From NCBI RefSeq assembly GCF_018403325.1, contig NZ_BOSL01000010.1:63941-127940 (forward strand): 64,000 nt of DNA, given 5' to 3'. The position numbers and the translations under genes were made by a program. The notes beneath the pieces were generated by a model, which was not told where the DNA came from, did no database searches, and saw only the letters and a list, made by a program, of their open reading frames with translations. The stretch is from Paenibacillus vini (lineage in GTDB: Bacteria; Bacillota; Bacilli; Paenibacillales; Paenibacillaceae). Positions 16,815 through 26,311 of this stretch are shown piece after piece; the stretch's first letter is position 1; each line of letters starts with the position of its first letter.

Positions 16815-17881
16815 TGGATGGCCACCTTGTCGCCGTCCCGAAGCGAATCCGCGCCTTCCACCACGATCCGCTCTCCTTTGGCGGCTCCGTTTACGATTTC
16901 GATCTGTTCCTCGCCCTCCTTGCCGGTTGTGACGGGCACTTGGACGGCTTTGTCTTCCTCGACAACGAACACAAAGGCCTGATCCCCCTCGTACTGTACA
17001 GCACCGATCGGAACGAGAAGCCGCGGCTTGTCCGGAATTTCCATGGCGATCGTCACATTGTAGCCGGAACGAAGCTCAGGCGACGCGGATTTCAGACCTA
17101 CCGTCATTTCTACTGAGGCATCCTTCGAAGCGGGATCCACGACCTCCGCCGTCGGTGCCAAATAAGTCACCTCACCGTCATAGGTCTCTGCGATGGATTC
17201 GCCGGTAACGACAGCCTTCATCCCGACGGCAGCTTTACCGGCATCCAGTTCATTCAGATAAGCGCGAACCTTGTAGGCCGACAAATCGGAGATGGAGACA
17301 ATTCCGCTTCCTTCGGCAATGAGCTGGCCCTCATTCACGGCTAGTCCGGTAACGACTCCGTCGACGGTCGCATGCACGGCGCTGTGCTCCAGTCTTCTCT
17401 CCAGAGATTCGATCGTTAGCCTGCTGCTTTGAATGCGCAGATCATAGGCCGTTAAATCCAGTTCCTCCACTTCCAGCCCGGGGTCCTCGCTCATCAGCTT
17501 TTTAAAGTTCTCGAAATGCTGTTTTTTAGCTTGAAGCCGCTCGGATTCCGCCAGTTGCAGATTCAGGCGCTCTTTCTCCAATTGTTCCTTGATTTCGTCC
17601 ATCTTGAGCGTCAACAGAACTTGGCCTTTGGTCACGGAATCGCCCAGTTTGACGCTTAACTCTCCTATGACCCCGCTGGCCGGAGAATATACCTCCGTCG
17701 TCTTCTCCGGCTCCAGCTTGCCATTGGTGTATATCTCCTCTACGATCAATCCTTCTGCAACTTCGGCGGTCTTCACTGGTGTTGCCCGTTTTATGTTCAT
17801 CAGGTTGACGAGAACCAGGCCGATTACGATTAATCCAAGAATCAGTCCCCAAATCCACTTTCGCTTTAACACTTCCATCAC
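16811..17881 (-). CDS. yknX: RND/HlyD-type membrane-fusion adaptor subunit
   Basis: 356 residues. One N-terminal membrane helix (about 8-28), then biotinyl-lipoyl-like halves (GVIGELSVKLGDSVTKGQVLL near 75-95 and VDGVVTGLAVNEGQLI near 180-195) joined by a coiled coil (about 105-170), then beta-barrel and membrane-proximal domains. It starts with GTG-ATG in tandem, so 17878 may be used instead. In Gram-positive MacB systems the adaptor sits outside the membrane and contacts the permease. Overlap with yknY is 4 bp. Confidence 0.9.
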   Translation of the reverse strand: MMEVLKRKWIWGLILGLIVIGLVLVNLMNIKRATPVKTAEVAEGLIVEEIYTNGKLEPEKTTEVYSPASGVIGELSVKLGDSVTKGQVLLTLKMDEIKEQLEKERLNLQLAESERLQAKKQHFENFKKLMSEDPGLEVEELDLTAYDLRIQSSRLTIESLERRLEHSAVHATVDGVVTGLAVNEGQLIAEGSGIVSISDLSAYKVRAYLNELDAGKAAVGMKAVVTGESIAETYDGEVTYLAPTAEVVDPASKDASVEMTVGLKSASPELRSGYNVTIAMEIPDKPRLLVPIGAVQYEGDQAFVFVVEEDKAVQVPVTTGKEGEEQIEIVNGAAKGERIVVEGADSLRDGDKVAIQ

Positions 17882-17898
17882 CCTATCCTATTCTCTGG

Positions 17899-18540
17899 TC
17901 AAACGAACAACAACGAGCCCAGTGAAAACACGAGCCAGGTGCCGACAATCCACATGCCAACCGTCTTTCGCGGCCGTTTCATCATCACCGAAGCGCCGAT
18001 CACATAGAGGACCAAGCCCCAGATAGCGAACGGATTACTCAACGTCAAAACGTAATACAGCATACTTGTCTTATCCGATACGAGGGCGGCCAGGCTGATC
18101 GAAACATCCGTGACCGCCTTCGCTTCGGTGGCATAAACCATAATTCCGGCGAGCAAGCTGCCAAGCATCCCTGGCAAAGCCGCGTAGGACATCATAGTTA
18201 CCAGTTGCATGTACTTGGCCTCACCCCGGACAATCAGGTTCAGAAGCACATACAGCAGGGCTCCGACAAAAATCATGGCCACAATACTCAGCGGCGTCGT
18301 GACTATGGAGACGACATTAGTAGAGGCCACAATGCTGTCAATATTACTTGGATCGACCAGCCCTTGCTTTTTCAAAGCATCCATGGTCGCCTGCTCCATG
18401 GCCGGCAGTTGCAGATAAATCGCCACCGTGGATACTACCATTAGCAAGATTAAAGGAAAAATCCATGCCGTCTTGCTTTTTTCCCTGACCCTTTGGAACG
18501 TTTCCGTTGGCGATACGAAAATGGTGAACAAGTTTTTCAA
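17899..18540 (-). CDS. yknW: Yip1-family membrane protein
   Basis: About 214 residues with five predicted membrane helices, and Yip1-domain features: an N-terminal SPTETFQRVREK segment before the first helix, typical of the family. It is first in the operon, 17 bp before yknX. In B. subtilis YknW interacts with the YknXYZ transporter and is needed for its assembly. The start is TTG at 18540, 7 nt after GGGAGG, rather than the TTG at 18546, which lies almost on the ribosome-binding site. Confidence 0.87.
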   Translation of the reverse strand: MKNLFTIFVSPTETFQRVREKSKTAWIFPLILLMVVSTVAIYLQLPAMEQATMDALKKQGLVDPSNIDSIVASTNVVSIVTTPLSIVAMIFVGALLYVLLNLIVRGEAKYMQLVTMMSYAALPGMLGSLLAGIMVYATEAKAVTDVSISLAALVSDKTSMLYYVLTLSNPFAIWGLVLYVIGASVMMKRPRKTVGMWIVGTWLVFSLGSLLFV

Positions 18541-18667
18541 GCGCAATCCTCCCTAGCTCCGTTTTTTCATCATTAGGTATGTATTAGAAACAAGCTGCTA
18601 ATATGTATACGGAAAACTATGGAATAAAGATTCGGAAGCTTTGAAAAAAGTCACCAATTCAGTAAAA

Positions 18668-19477
18668 TCAGATCCCCGGAATCGGACTTCGTTTATGCTC
18701 CGTCTTCCGGTACAAAGACTCCAAGCGCTCCCGGACTGCCGGCTCTACCTCTTTCCCCTCCAAATAATCGCTGTTATCCTCATAGCTGATTCCAAGTTCC
18801 TTCTCGTCGGTTTGACCCGCCCACAGGCCGGCTGACGGTGCTTTGTCAATGATATCGGCCGGCACGCCGAGATGGAGCGCAAGCTGGCGCACCTGCCGTT
18901 TGTTCAGCGAACTGAGCGGCGTAATATCGACGGCCCCGTCTCCCCATTTGGTATAGAACCCCGTAATGGCTTCCGAAGCATGATCGGTACCGACCACCAA
19001 TAAATTGAGTTCAAAGGATAGGGCATATTGGACAACCATGCGGGTCCGTGCTTTGACATTGCCTTTGCCCTTATGGCTCAGATGCCGGAATTGTCCGATA
19101 TTTTTTAATCCGTGTTCCGTTTCCAACGCGATTTCGTCAACCGCATCCTCGATATTCGTCTCTACCGTATGCGTCAAACCGAAGGCCTTGGCTACCTCGT
19201 AGCTATGCCCGATATCCTCCTGCTCTCCATAAGGCTGAAATACGCCGAGCGTGATATATTCCCGGCCCGTCTCCTCGGTCAATTCATCTGTCGCACGCTT
19301 GCACAGGGCGGTCGCCACCGCGCTGTCAACTCCGCCGCTGATTGCGATCAGCAATCCTGTAGTACTGGAGCTCAATACATGCTCCTTCAAAAAGTCCACC
19401 CGGCTGCGGGTCTCCTCCTCCACGTCAATCGCGGGCTTCACACCTAAACGTTCAATGATTTCCTGTTGCAAACTCAT
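18668..19477 (-). CDS. nadE: NAD synthetase, ammonia-dependent
   Basis: 269 residues, the length of the single-domain bacterial enzyme that amidates nicotinate adenine dinucleotide to NAD. The PP-loop SGGVDSAVATALC (about 48-60) binds ATP. GVFQPYGEQED, GNVKARTRMVVQYALS and TDHASEAITGFYTKWGDGAVDITPL are the conserved active-site and dimer segments. No glutaminase domain is fused, so free ammonia is the nitrogen donor. The ATG follows CGGAGGG. Confidence 0.97.
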   Translation of the reverse strand: MSLQQEIIERLGVKPAIDVEEETRSRVDFLKEHVLSSSTTGLLIAISGGVDSAVATALCKRATDELTEETGREYITLGVFQPYGEQEDIGHSYEVAKAFGLTHTVETNIEDAVDEIALETEHGLKNIGQFRHLSHKGKGNVKARTRMVVQYALSFELNLLVVGTDHASEAITGFYTKWGDGAVDITPLSSLNKRQVRQLALHLGVPADIIDKAPSAGLWAGQTDEKELGISYEDNSDYLEGKEVEPAVRERLESLYRKTEHKRSPIPGI

Positions 19478-19519
19478 TTTTTATCCCTCCGTTATCTGCA
19501 CTTATGCAATATGTAAAAC

Positions 19520-19566
19520 GTAAAACGCCCCGCAAGTCGCTGTAAATTCCGATCTGCGGGACGCTT
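19520..19566 (-). terminator. Intrinsic terminator of the bacilliredoxin gene
   Basis: On the reverse strand CGTCCCGCA pairs with TGCGGGGCG and is followed by TTTTACGTTTT. It lies between the bacilliredoxin gene and nadE. Confidence 0.7.
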
Positions 19567-19590
19567 GGGTCCAATCATTAAGTTAGAGCC

Positions 19591-20025
19591 TTAACGGCAA
19601 AAGCGGTCAAATGCGCTTGTCAGATCAGCGGCAATTTCTTCAGCCGAACGATCCTCAATTTGATGACGCTCGATAAAATGTACAAGTTCTCCATCCTTCA
19701 TCAGTGCAATCGAAGGCGAAGACGGCGGATAGGGAGCAAAGTATTCCCGAGCCGTCGCAGTTGCTTCTTTATCCTGCCCTGCAAAGACCGTAAACAAGTG
19801 GTCAGGAGTCAAATCATGCTGCAGCGCTTTGGCCACGCCAGGGCGGCATTGTCCGGCCGCACAGCCGCAAACCGAGTTTACAACGACCAGCGTCGTACCT
19901 TTTGCGTCAGGCAAAGATTCCTTTACTTCCTCAGGAGTGCGAAGCTCCTGAATTCCCAGAGAGGTCAGTTCATCCCGCATCGGTTGAACCATATCTCTCA
20001 TATATTGATCAAATGACATTGACAT
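19591..20025 (-). CDS. Bacilliredoxin (BrxA/BrxB family)
   Basis: 144 residues from the ATG at 20025 (the earlier start at 20043 lacks spacing to the GAGGAG site). Thioredoxin-like fold with the CGC motif in VVNSVCGCAAGQCRPGV, the defining feature of bacilliredoxins that strip bacillithiol from S-thiolated proteins after hypochlorite stress. A third Cys ends the protein (FDRFC). This implies the organism makes bacillithiol. An AT-rich possible promoter lies between this gene and the sensor kinase. Confidence 0.93.
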   Translation of the reverse strand: MSMSFDQYMRDMVQPMRDELTSLGIQELRTPEEVKESLPDAKGTTLVVVNSVCGCAAGQCRPGVAKALQHDLTPDHLFTVFAGQDKEATATAREYFAPYPPSSPSIALMKDGELVHFIERHQIEDRSAEEIAADLTSAFDRFCR

Positions 20026-20191
20026 AGCTGTATCACTCCTCATGAAAACTGGTGTCTCGAAAGCGGACCCTCCGCTTCGGCATCAAACTATATATAATTA
20101 TACATTCATAAGGAAGGAAAGCAACTTTACATCCACCGTTATATGTATATTCTCATACTCGGCATCCCCTTACACTGCAAGGTTTTGCAGA

Positions 20192-21928
20192 CTAATCTTC
20201 CATCGCCGAGATTGCTGTATTGCGGTGAAGCTGCGAAGTTTGAGCGAATGGAAAAAATACGGTAAACGTTGTGCCCTTCCCTTCTTCCGATTCGATGCTG
20301 ATTTTGCCGCTATGCCGCTCCATAATACTTAGACAAAGCGACAGACCCAGCCCCGTTCCCTGCGATTTTGTCGTAAAAAAAGGTTCGAAGAGTCTTTCCT
20401 GCTGAGCCGGGGAAATGCCTGCTCCCGTATCCTTGACATATAGCTCCACACCGTCTGCGCAGCACTTTGTCTCCAGCACCAGCTGTCCCTTATCGTCCAT
20501 CGCTTCCATTCCGTTGCGCCCCAGATTCAAAATCAGCTGTTTGATTTCCTTCTGGTTCAACAGCAGCTCCGGAACCTTCTCATCCAACATAACCTCGATG
20601 CTTTGGCCCCGTAGATTGGCATCCGCCCACAGGAGAGGCGTTAGTTCCTTGATGATTTCATGCAGGCTGCAAAGCTCCATCTTGACGGCCCGGTTCTGCG
20701 CCAGGGACAAGAAGTCGTTAATGATACTGTTGGCACGGTCTAACTCCTCCATCACGATCCGATAATAATGTTCCAGAGAAGAAGGACTCTTCTCCCGCAT
20801 CAATTGGAGAAATCCCCGAACCACGGCCATCGGATTTCGAATTTCATGCGTAATCCCCGCAGCCATCTGCCCTACGAGACTGAGGCGTTCGACATGATTC
20901 AGTTCCTTGCGGAACGTTTCCAGCTCGGTAATGTCCTGAATAACGACCACCGCGCCGATCGTTTCGTCGGTGTGGCCTTTTGTGATCGGTGACGTACTGG
21001 TAAAATAGATTTGATCCCCGTTCTGAAGCAGCTCCCGAGTTTTCGCATTTCTTTCCAGCGTCTCGGTAGCCCGGGAATTCAGAACTTGGAATTGACTGTC
21101 GGTAAGAACCGTGTTCAGCTTGTGCTTAATCAGGTTTTCTCTTGTCGCAGCAGGATCACTTTTGCGGTACAAGCGGAGAAATGTCTCGTTAATCGCCATA
21201 ATATCTCCCTGCCTGTCGAGCAGAATAATGCTGAGCGGAGCGGCATCCATACTCTGCTGCAGCTTCTCCGCCTCGCGGAAGTAATTGCGTGACAACTGCA
21301 TAACCTGGAGGCGAAGCTTTTCCTTCTCCAGAGTATGCTCAATCATATAGACGAACAGCGACCCGATCAGGAGCGTTACAAGAATATTAATCAACGCTGC
21401 AGCCAGGGAAAACAAGTCGGTTTGCAGCGTCTCCATCCCGGTCAGAAACGGGGAAGACGTAATCATCAGCTCACCGGCGACAAAAAATACGGATAGGGTT
21501 ACGACCTTGCCGTGCCGCCCCGTCATTTTGAAATAATTAGATGTCAGGAGCACCAAGGGATACAGAAGCATCCCTGTTTCCAGGATTAAGCCGGAAAAAG
21601 TGAAGTTTAATGCAAATAAGGGATAAAGCAGCAGATGAAACAGCCCCAGCGCGATACCATCGCGCAACCGGCCATAGAGCATCAAGGCAAACAACGGCAA
21701 AATACCATAATTGATCGGAATGTAATCCCATAAGCGGGTGGAAAAAACAGAGCAAAGCAGCATGCTTAACGTACAGGTATACAAGAGTCCTACGGAATAG
21801 GATTTTTTGCGTCCGGCCCCTTCCTTCGGCATCGAATCGGCGGCGGATTTCCCATAAGACAACGGGAACAAAAATGCAGGTAAACCGGCAACCAGCATCT
21901 GCAGCAAGACTTCTTTTATCTCCCCCAC
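20192..21928 (-). CDS. Membrane sensor histidine kinase with PAS domain (sporulation-kinase-like)
   Basis: 578 residues. Six or so membrane helices occupy about 1-205, with no large extracellular domain; a short coiled linker and a PAS domain (about 225-345, DAAPLSIILLDRQGDIMAIN) follow. HisKA has the phospho-acceptor His in AAGITHEIRNPMAVVRGFLQLM. HATPase_c has the N, G1 and G2 boxes (LILNLGRNGMEAMD, VKDTGAGIS, GTGLGLSLCLSIM). No response regulator is adjacent. Orphan kinases of this layout in Bacillales (KinB, KinC) feed the Spo0A phosphorelay, and a Spo0E-like phosphatase occurs at 33463, but the target here is inferred. GTG start after AAGGAGGG. Confidence 0.88.
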   Translation of the reverse strand: MGEIKEVLLQMLVAGLPAFLFPLSYGKSAADSMPKEGAGRKKSYSVGLLYTCTLSMLLCSVFSTRLWDYIPINYGILPLFALMLYGRLRDGIALGLFHLLLYPLFALNFTFSGLILETGMLLYPLVLLTSNYFKMTGRHGKVVTLSVFFVAGELMITSSPFLTGMETLQTDLFSLAAALINILVTLLIGSLFVYMIEHTLEKEKLRLQVMQLSRNYFREAEKLQQSMDAAPLSIILLDRQGDIMAINETFLRLYRKSDPAATRENLIKHKLNTVLTDSQFQVLNSRATETLERNAKTRELLQNGDQIYFTSTSPITKGHTDETIGAVVVIQDITELETFRKELNHVERLSLVGQMAAGITHEIRNPMAVVRGFLQLMREKSPSSLEHYYRIVMEELDRANSIINDFLSLAQNRAVKMELCSLHEIIKELTPLLWADANLRGQSIEVMLDEKVPELLLNQKEIKQLILNLGRNGMEAMDDKGQLVLETKCCADGVELYVKDTGAGISPAQQERLFEPFFTTKSQGTGLGLSLCLSIMERHSGKISIESEEGKGTTFTVFFPFAQTSQLHRNTAISAMED

Positions 21929-22067
21929 GTTCTCCCTCCTTTGGCGGAAGAATTCATTCTATTTCCGATTAAATCATAGGCGACAAAGTTTTACAATATT
22001 TCTTGTTTTGGATAAAAGAAACAATTTGCATTTGTGAAAAAAGTACAAATAAAAAGGGGTAGTCCAT

Positions 22068-23342
22068 ATGAAGAATTACGAGGTTATTGTTATCGGCGGC
22101 GGACCGTCGGGTTTGATGGCGGCAATCGCTGCCGCGGAACAGGGGGCAAAGGTTGCTTTGCTTGATAAAGGGGACAAGCTGGGGCGCAAACTCGGCATTT
22201 CAGGAGGCGGACGGTGCAACGTTACCAACGCCAAGGAGATTGATGAGTTAATCACCTTTATACCTGGAGGCGGGCGTTTCCTGCACAACGCCTTCGCTTT
22301 GTTCGGCAATCGGGATATTATCGCATTCTTTGAAAACCTGGGGATTCCTTTGAAGGAAGAGGACAACGGAAGAATGTTTCCGGTATCGGACAAGGCCAAG
22401 ACGGTCGTTGACGCCCTGATCGGCAAAGCCAGATCACTGGGGGTAACGCTGTTGACCCATCATCCGGTCCGGGAACTGTTATTCGGTGCCGAAGGTACGG
22501 AGGGCGTTAAGCTGACAAATGGCGAAAAGATTGGCGCAAAGTCGATTGTGGTGGCGACCGGAGGGAAATCCGTGCCCCATACCGGATCGACTGGGGATGG
22601 TTATCCATGGGCAGAAGCTGCGGGGCACACGATTACAGAGCTGTTTCCTACCGAAGTACCGATCAACTCGAAGGAACAGTTTATTGTCAGCCGGGAGCTG
22701 CAAGGCTTGTCCCTCCGCGATGTGAAGCTGTCCGTTCTGGATCCGAAGGGTAAAACCGTTATTTCCCACCGGGGAGACATGATCTTCACTCATTTCGGAC
22801 TCTCGGGGCCGATCGCCCTGCGTTGCAGCGGATTTATTCGCGGAGTCAAGAAGAAACATCAGGTATCCGAAGTCACCATGTCCATAAATTTGTTTCCCGA
22901 CCGTTCCTCCGGGGACCTGGAATCCTTTCTGCGCAAAATGACCGCAGCCGAACCTAAAAAGGCATTGAAGAATGTTCTTAAAGGAACAATCCCGGAGCGG
23001 TTGCTTCCGCTTCTGTTCGAAAGAGCCGGGCTCCCTGGTGAAACCACCTATGAACATCTTCCAAAGGAAGCTTGGCTTGCCTTCGTATCCGAGATGCAGA
23101 ACCTCCGGATTCAGGTAACCGGAACCCGTCCGTTCGAAGAGGCGTTCGTCACCGGCGGCGGCGTAAACCTGAAGGAAATCAATCCGAAGACGATGGGCTC
23201 GAAGCTGATGTCCGGTCTATTCTTCTGCGGCGAGGTACTCGATGTCCACGGATACACCGGCGGATACAATATCACGGCAGCCTTCGCCACCGGGTATACC
23301 GCCGGTCATCACGCCGCGAAATCGGCGCACGGGGAGTTCTAG
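22068..23342 (+). CDS. BaiN/HI0933-family FAD-dependent flavoprotein
   Basis: 424 residues. The N-terminal dinucleotide-binding motif VIVIGGGPSGLMAAIAAAEQ is followed by GRKLGISGGGRCNVTNAKE, diagnostic of the HI0933/YhiN/BaiN family. The second FAD segment is VATGGKSVPHTGSTGDGYPWA, and the C-terminal FFCGEVLDVHGYTGGYNI places the isoalloxazine. The physiological substrate is unknown in most bacteria. The stop codon TAG (23340-23342) touches MITE copy 3 directly. It is transcribed divergently from the sensor kinase. Confidence 0.92.
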   Translation: MKNYEVIVIGGGPSGLMAAIAAAEQGAKVALLDKGDKLGRKLGISGGGRCNVTNAKEIDELITFIPGGGRFLHNAFALFGNRDIIAFFENLGIPLKEEDNGRMFPVSDKAKTVVDALIGKARSLGVTLLTHHPVRELLFGAEGTEGVKLTNGEKIGAKSIVVATGGKSVPHTGSTGDGYPWAEAAGHTITELFPTEVPINSKEQFIVSRELQGLSLRDVKLSVLDPKGKTVISHRGDMIFTHFGLSGPIALRCSGFIRGVKKKHQVSEVTMSINLFPDRSSGDLESFLRKMTAAEPKKALKNVLKGTIPERLLPLLFERAGLPGETTYEHLPKEAWLAFVSEMQNLRIQVTGTRPFEEAFVTGGGVNLKEINPKTMGSKLMSGLFFCGEVLDVHGYTGGYNITAAFATGYTAGHHAAKSAHGEF

Positions 23343-23519
23343 TACGAGTTCAAAAAGTCAGGTTTTCAGGACCAAGAAGGTTGGATGAAGCCAGGGGCTG
23401 AGTAGCGGAGCGTACAGGAGGTACGTGAGCAACGGAAGGCCCGGCTGAATTCAAGATTCGACGTCGAACCAACTTCATGGTCTGCTTCGTCGTGGAAAGA
23501 TGACTTTTTGAACAACCTC
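23343..23519 (+). repeat. MITE-like repeat, copy 3 (177 bp)
   Basis: Element body with ends TACGAGTTCAAAAAGTCA and TGACTTTTTGAACAACCTC. It occupies the whole space between two converging genes: the flavoprotein stop TAG ends one base to its left and the ecsB stop TAA starts one base to its right. The flanks TTCTAG and TTATAA match at 4 of 6 positions. It lacks the hairpin cassette and keeps the minimal GCGTACAggaggTACG stem. Its overall foldback could terminate transcription from both sides. Confidence 0.85.
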
Positions 23520-24791
23520 TTATAAGCTCCCCGTGCGCCGGTATCCGGACGGGAAGAGCCTCGACATCGTTCCGGCGACCCGGGCAATGAGCAGTCCGGC
23601 CGGAATCCCGACCAGGGCTCCCCACCAAGCCTGGAGCAAAGCGGCACCAAGCACGCAGGTGATGACAACGACCGCCGGATACAGCAGCAATGCCATCAGT
23701 TGGGTTGCACAGCGGTATTCGGTATGCTCGGCAACCGGCAAAATGTCCATGAGATCCCGGATAAAAAATGAACGGCGATGTCCGTTCAGCCAATAAACCA
23801 GGAGCACCAGCAATGCGGCATATACGATGAGATTTACCGGGTATGCCGGAAAATAAACCGCTATGCAGCTGAACAACGTGAATTGTCCATACAGCTTAAG
23901 TTCCGGACCTCTGAAAAAGGATTTGAACGCCGTTTCCGCGATCCGGTCCTCCGGCTTGCTGGAACGGAGTAAACGTCCGCCGCGCCGGAATAGCCAAGGC
24001 CGGGTCCGCACCGCGGGAGGACGATCCACGGCCCCGGACAGCAGCATGCCGGTCAGCGACGTCTTTTGCCGCTCATCCTCGCGAATCTCGGCGTCAAATC
24101 TTCCGCGGAGGCGAAAGAAGCGAATCCAAGCGAGCAACAAGGCCAGAGAAATGCAGAGGATCAGGGTTGCCGCGGATGCCGCCGGGCTACCCATCCCCCG
24201 CAGCATCCAAAGGGTGAAGCTTCCCCCCAGCACGCTGAATGCGATCGACTTCAACACCATCTGCCTCCAGCCGGACCAGCGTACATTTATCAGGTTCGAC
24301 AAGAGCAGATGTACGGTTTTAAAGCCGCAGGTCACGGCCAACAGCACCAAAATATCAGGCAGTCCCATATCATAAACCCGGCTCAACAACGGAGCGATCA
24401 GCACGAAGCAGGCGCCGATCGCGGTAAAGCTGCCGAGCATCGAGGACAGCGTGCCTCCGATCATCATGCCTTTCAGCCAACGCGGACGCTGCTTCAGAAA
24501 TAGCACATCAGCGGCTTCGATATACAAGACCAGACCACCAAAGGCATAGATCAGGATGAGCAGCAGCCCGGATAAGGCGGTCAACGGCAAGCTCTGAAGC
24601 CATAGGGGAAGTTCCTCCCTCCAAAGGCCGAAATAACCCCTCCCCAGCAGAAGCAGCCCGGGAATGCCAAGATACAGCAAGACGATGCCGTCAAAAGTGT
24701 ACCGCAGAATCGCCAATTGCTTTCCCCAGTGATCGGCCCATCTCCTTAATAATAATCGCCGGACATTCATTTCGGCCGTAATTCGAAACAT
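23520..24791 (-). CDS. ecsB: ABC transporter permease, EcsB-like
   Basis: 423 residues with about ten hydrophobic segments in pairs, a cytoplasmic basic stretch after the first 30 residues (RRLLLRRWADHWGKQL) and no binding-protein features. This matches EcsB of Bacillales, the partner of the EcsA ATPase, needed for exoprotein secretion and processing by an unclear mechanism. It follows ecsA by 22 bp. The stop codon (TAA at 23520-23522) lies within the flank of MITE copy 3, so its last residues could have been altered by the insertion. ATG after GGAGGGAAGACG. Confidence 0.85.
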   Translation of the reverse strand: MFRITAEMNVRRLLLRRWADHWGKQLAILRYTFDGIVLLYLGIPGLLLLGRGYFGLWREELPLWLQSLPLTALSGLLLILIYAFGGLVLYIEAADVLFLKQRPRWLKGMMIGGTLSSMLGSFTAIGACFVLIAPLLSRVYDMGLPDILVLLAVTCGFKTVHLLLSNLINVRWSGWRQMVLKSIAFSVLGGSFTLWMLRGMGSPAASAATLILCISLALLLAWIRFFRLRGRFDAEIREDERQKTSLTGMLLSGAVDRPPAVRTRPWLFRRGGRLLRSSKPEDRIAETAFKSFFRGPELKLYGQFTLFSCIAVYFPAYPVNLIVYAALLVLLVYWLNGHRRSFFIRDLMDILPVAEHTEYRCATQLMALLLYPAVVVITCVLGAALLQAWWGALVGIPAGLLIARVAGTMSRLFPSGYRRTGSL

Positions 24792-24813
24792 CGTCTTCCC
24801 TCCTTCCCGCCCA

Positions 24814-25518
24814 TCAAGTCAGCACGTCGAAGCAGTCAAACAGAGGCGCTCCCGGAAGCCCTGCGGTCCGGCGGATCTCATCCAGCGTTCCGCTGGCAGC
24901 CACCTTGCCGTCAGCCATCAAAATAAAATCATCGCAAATGCGCTCCGCCGTGTCGAGAACATGGGTGCACATCAGGACTCCGGCTCCCCTTAACCGCTCC
25001 TCTTCCAATAGCCCGAGAAAATCTTTCGTGGCTCGTGGATCCAAACCTATAAAAGGCTCGTCCACGATGTATACATCCGGTTTCAGAAGAAAGCCGATCA
25101 TTAGCATCATCTTTTGGCGCATCCCTTTGGAGAAGCCCCCCGGAAGATGATTCCGAACTTCGGTCATTCTGAATTTCTCCAGGAGGAGAAGGCTCTCGCG
25201 TTCGAATTCCCGCTCGTCCATTCCATATACCGCAGCGGCCAGGCTTAAATGCTCCCATAATGTCAATGTATCGTAAAAAACCGGATGCTCGGGGACATAA
25301 GCATACTTGTCCGAGCTTCCGGTAAAGCTCACATTTGCTTTTACCTCCGGGAGCAGGCCGAGAATCGCTTTTAATGTCGTGCTTTTGCCCGCACCGTTAG
25401 GACCGATCAAGCCCGTTAATTTCCCTGACTGTACATGAAGGGTGACATGTTCAATTTTAGGTTTGCCGGCCTCGTAGCCGGCTTCCTCGATTTCTACCCG
25501 CAGCAATGGCTCTGTCAT
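24814..25518 (-). CDS. ecsA: ABC transporter ATP-binding protein, EcsA-like
   Basis: 234 residues. Walker A GPNGAGKSTT, the Q-loop region YVPEHPVFYDTLTLWEHL, the signature segment GGFSKGMRQKMMLMIGFL, Walker B VYIVDEPFIGLDP and the H-loop MCTHVLDTAERICD. YVPE and DEPFIGLDP are hallmarks of EcsA. It is followed by the EcsB permease. It starts at an ATG after GGGGGAAGC. A 260-bp divergent region separates it from the MarR gene. Confidence 0.9.
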   Translation of the reverse strand: MTEPLLRVEIEEAGYEAGKPKIEHVTLHVQSGKLTGLIGPNGAGKSTTLKAILGLLPEVKANVSFTGSSDKYAYVPEHPVFYDTLTLWEHLSLAAAVYGMDEREFERESLLLLEKFRMTEVRNHLPGGFSKGMRQKMMLMIGFLLKPDVYIVDEPFIGLDPRATKDFLGLLEEERLRGAGVLMCTHVLDTAERICDDFILMADGKVAASGTLDEIRRTAGLPGAPLFDCFDVLT

Positions 25519-25784
25519 ATGCTTCCCCCGCTTCTTTCTGCCGACTGTTTTCCTTCTCTTACTACGTTTCGTTCGTCCCCAAGGTTTCGCCGGGTGATTG
25601 CGTGAGCCGCGATCAAGCAGTCAGTTCCCGCTCCAAAATCAGCGGGCTGAGCAAAAAGTAGCTTTAAAAATTAAATCTGAAAATTGTGATAAATTATATT
25701 TTTTTAAAACTTTCCGTGTTCTAAGATAACAATGATCCTAACTACTTTAAACACTGTGAAAATATAGAAAGAGGCGGGATGAAC

Positions 25785-26252
25785 ATGTTGAAAACCGAGG
25801 AACGCGGAACCGATTTGTCGCTTCATCTGTACCGGGTATTTGCCAAGTCGTTCAAAAGCGTCAACGAGCATGCCGTGACAGGAAGCAAAATTCAAGGTTT
25901 CAATCCAACGGCTTTTGCCGTAATGGAAGTGCTTTATTACAAGGGAGCGCAGCCGATTCAGCAAATCGGTGCCAAGCTGCTGCTGCAAAGCGGCAATGTC
26001 ACTTATGTTATCGACAAGCTGGAATCGGCCGGATACCTGCACCGCACCCCTTGCCCGCGTGACCGGCGCGTTATTTTTGCCGAGCTCACACCGAAAGGCA
26101 AGGATTTGATGGACCAGCTATATCCCGAATTTTCAGACCGGATCGATCACGCGCTTAGCGGATTGAACGAAGACGAAAAGCAGGTCATGATTGAGCTGCT
26201 CAAGAAAATGGGACGAGAAGCCGAGAAATTGGCCCCGCTCGCCCGGAAGTAG
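25785..26252 (+). CDS. MarR-family transcriptional regulator
   Basis: About 155 residues. Winged helix at about residues 50-105: GAQPIQQIGAKLLLQSGNVTYVIDKLESAGYLHR, then the wing PRDRRVIFAELTPKGKD, the conserved D-x-R in the wing of MarR proteins. The N-terminal ERGTDLSLHLYRVFAKSFKSVNEHA helix forms the dimer interface. No Cys near the start, so it is not the peroxide-sensing OhrR type. The ATG at 25785 has better spacing from GAGGCGGG than the one at 25779. Its target may be the exporter at 26945, but this is only proximity. Confidence 0.88.
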   Translation: MLKTEERGTDLSLHLYRVFAKSFKSVNEHAVTGSKIQGFNPTAFAVMEVLYYKGAQPIQQIGAKLLLQSGNVTYVIDKLESAGYLHRTPCPRDRRVIFAELTPKGKDLMDQLYPEFSDRIDHALSGLNEDEKQVMIELLKKMGREAEKLAPLARK

Positions 26253-26311
26253 AGTCATAGTCCGTTTCCGGTGCATCGGAAGATGTTATCGGGAAAACAG
26301 CAATAAACAGC

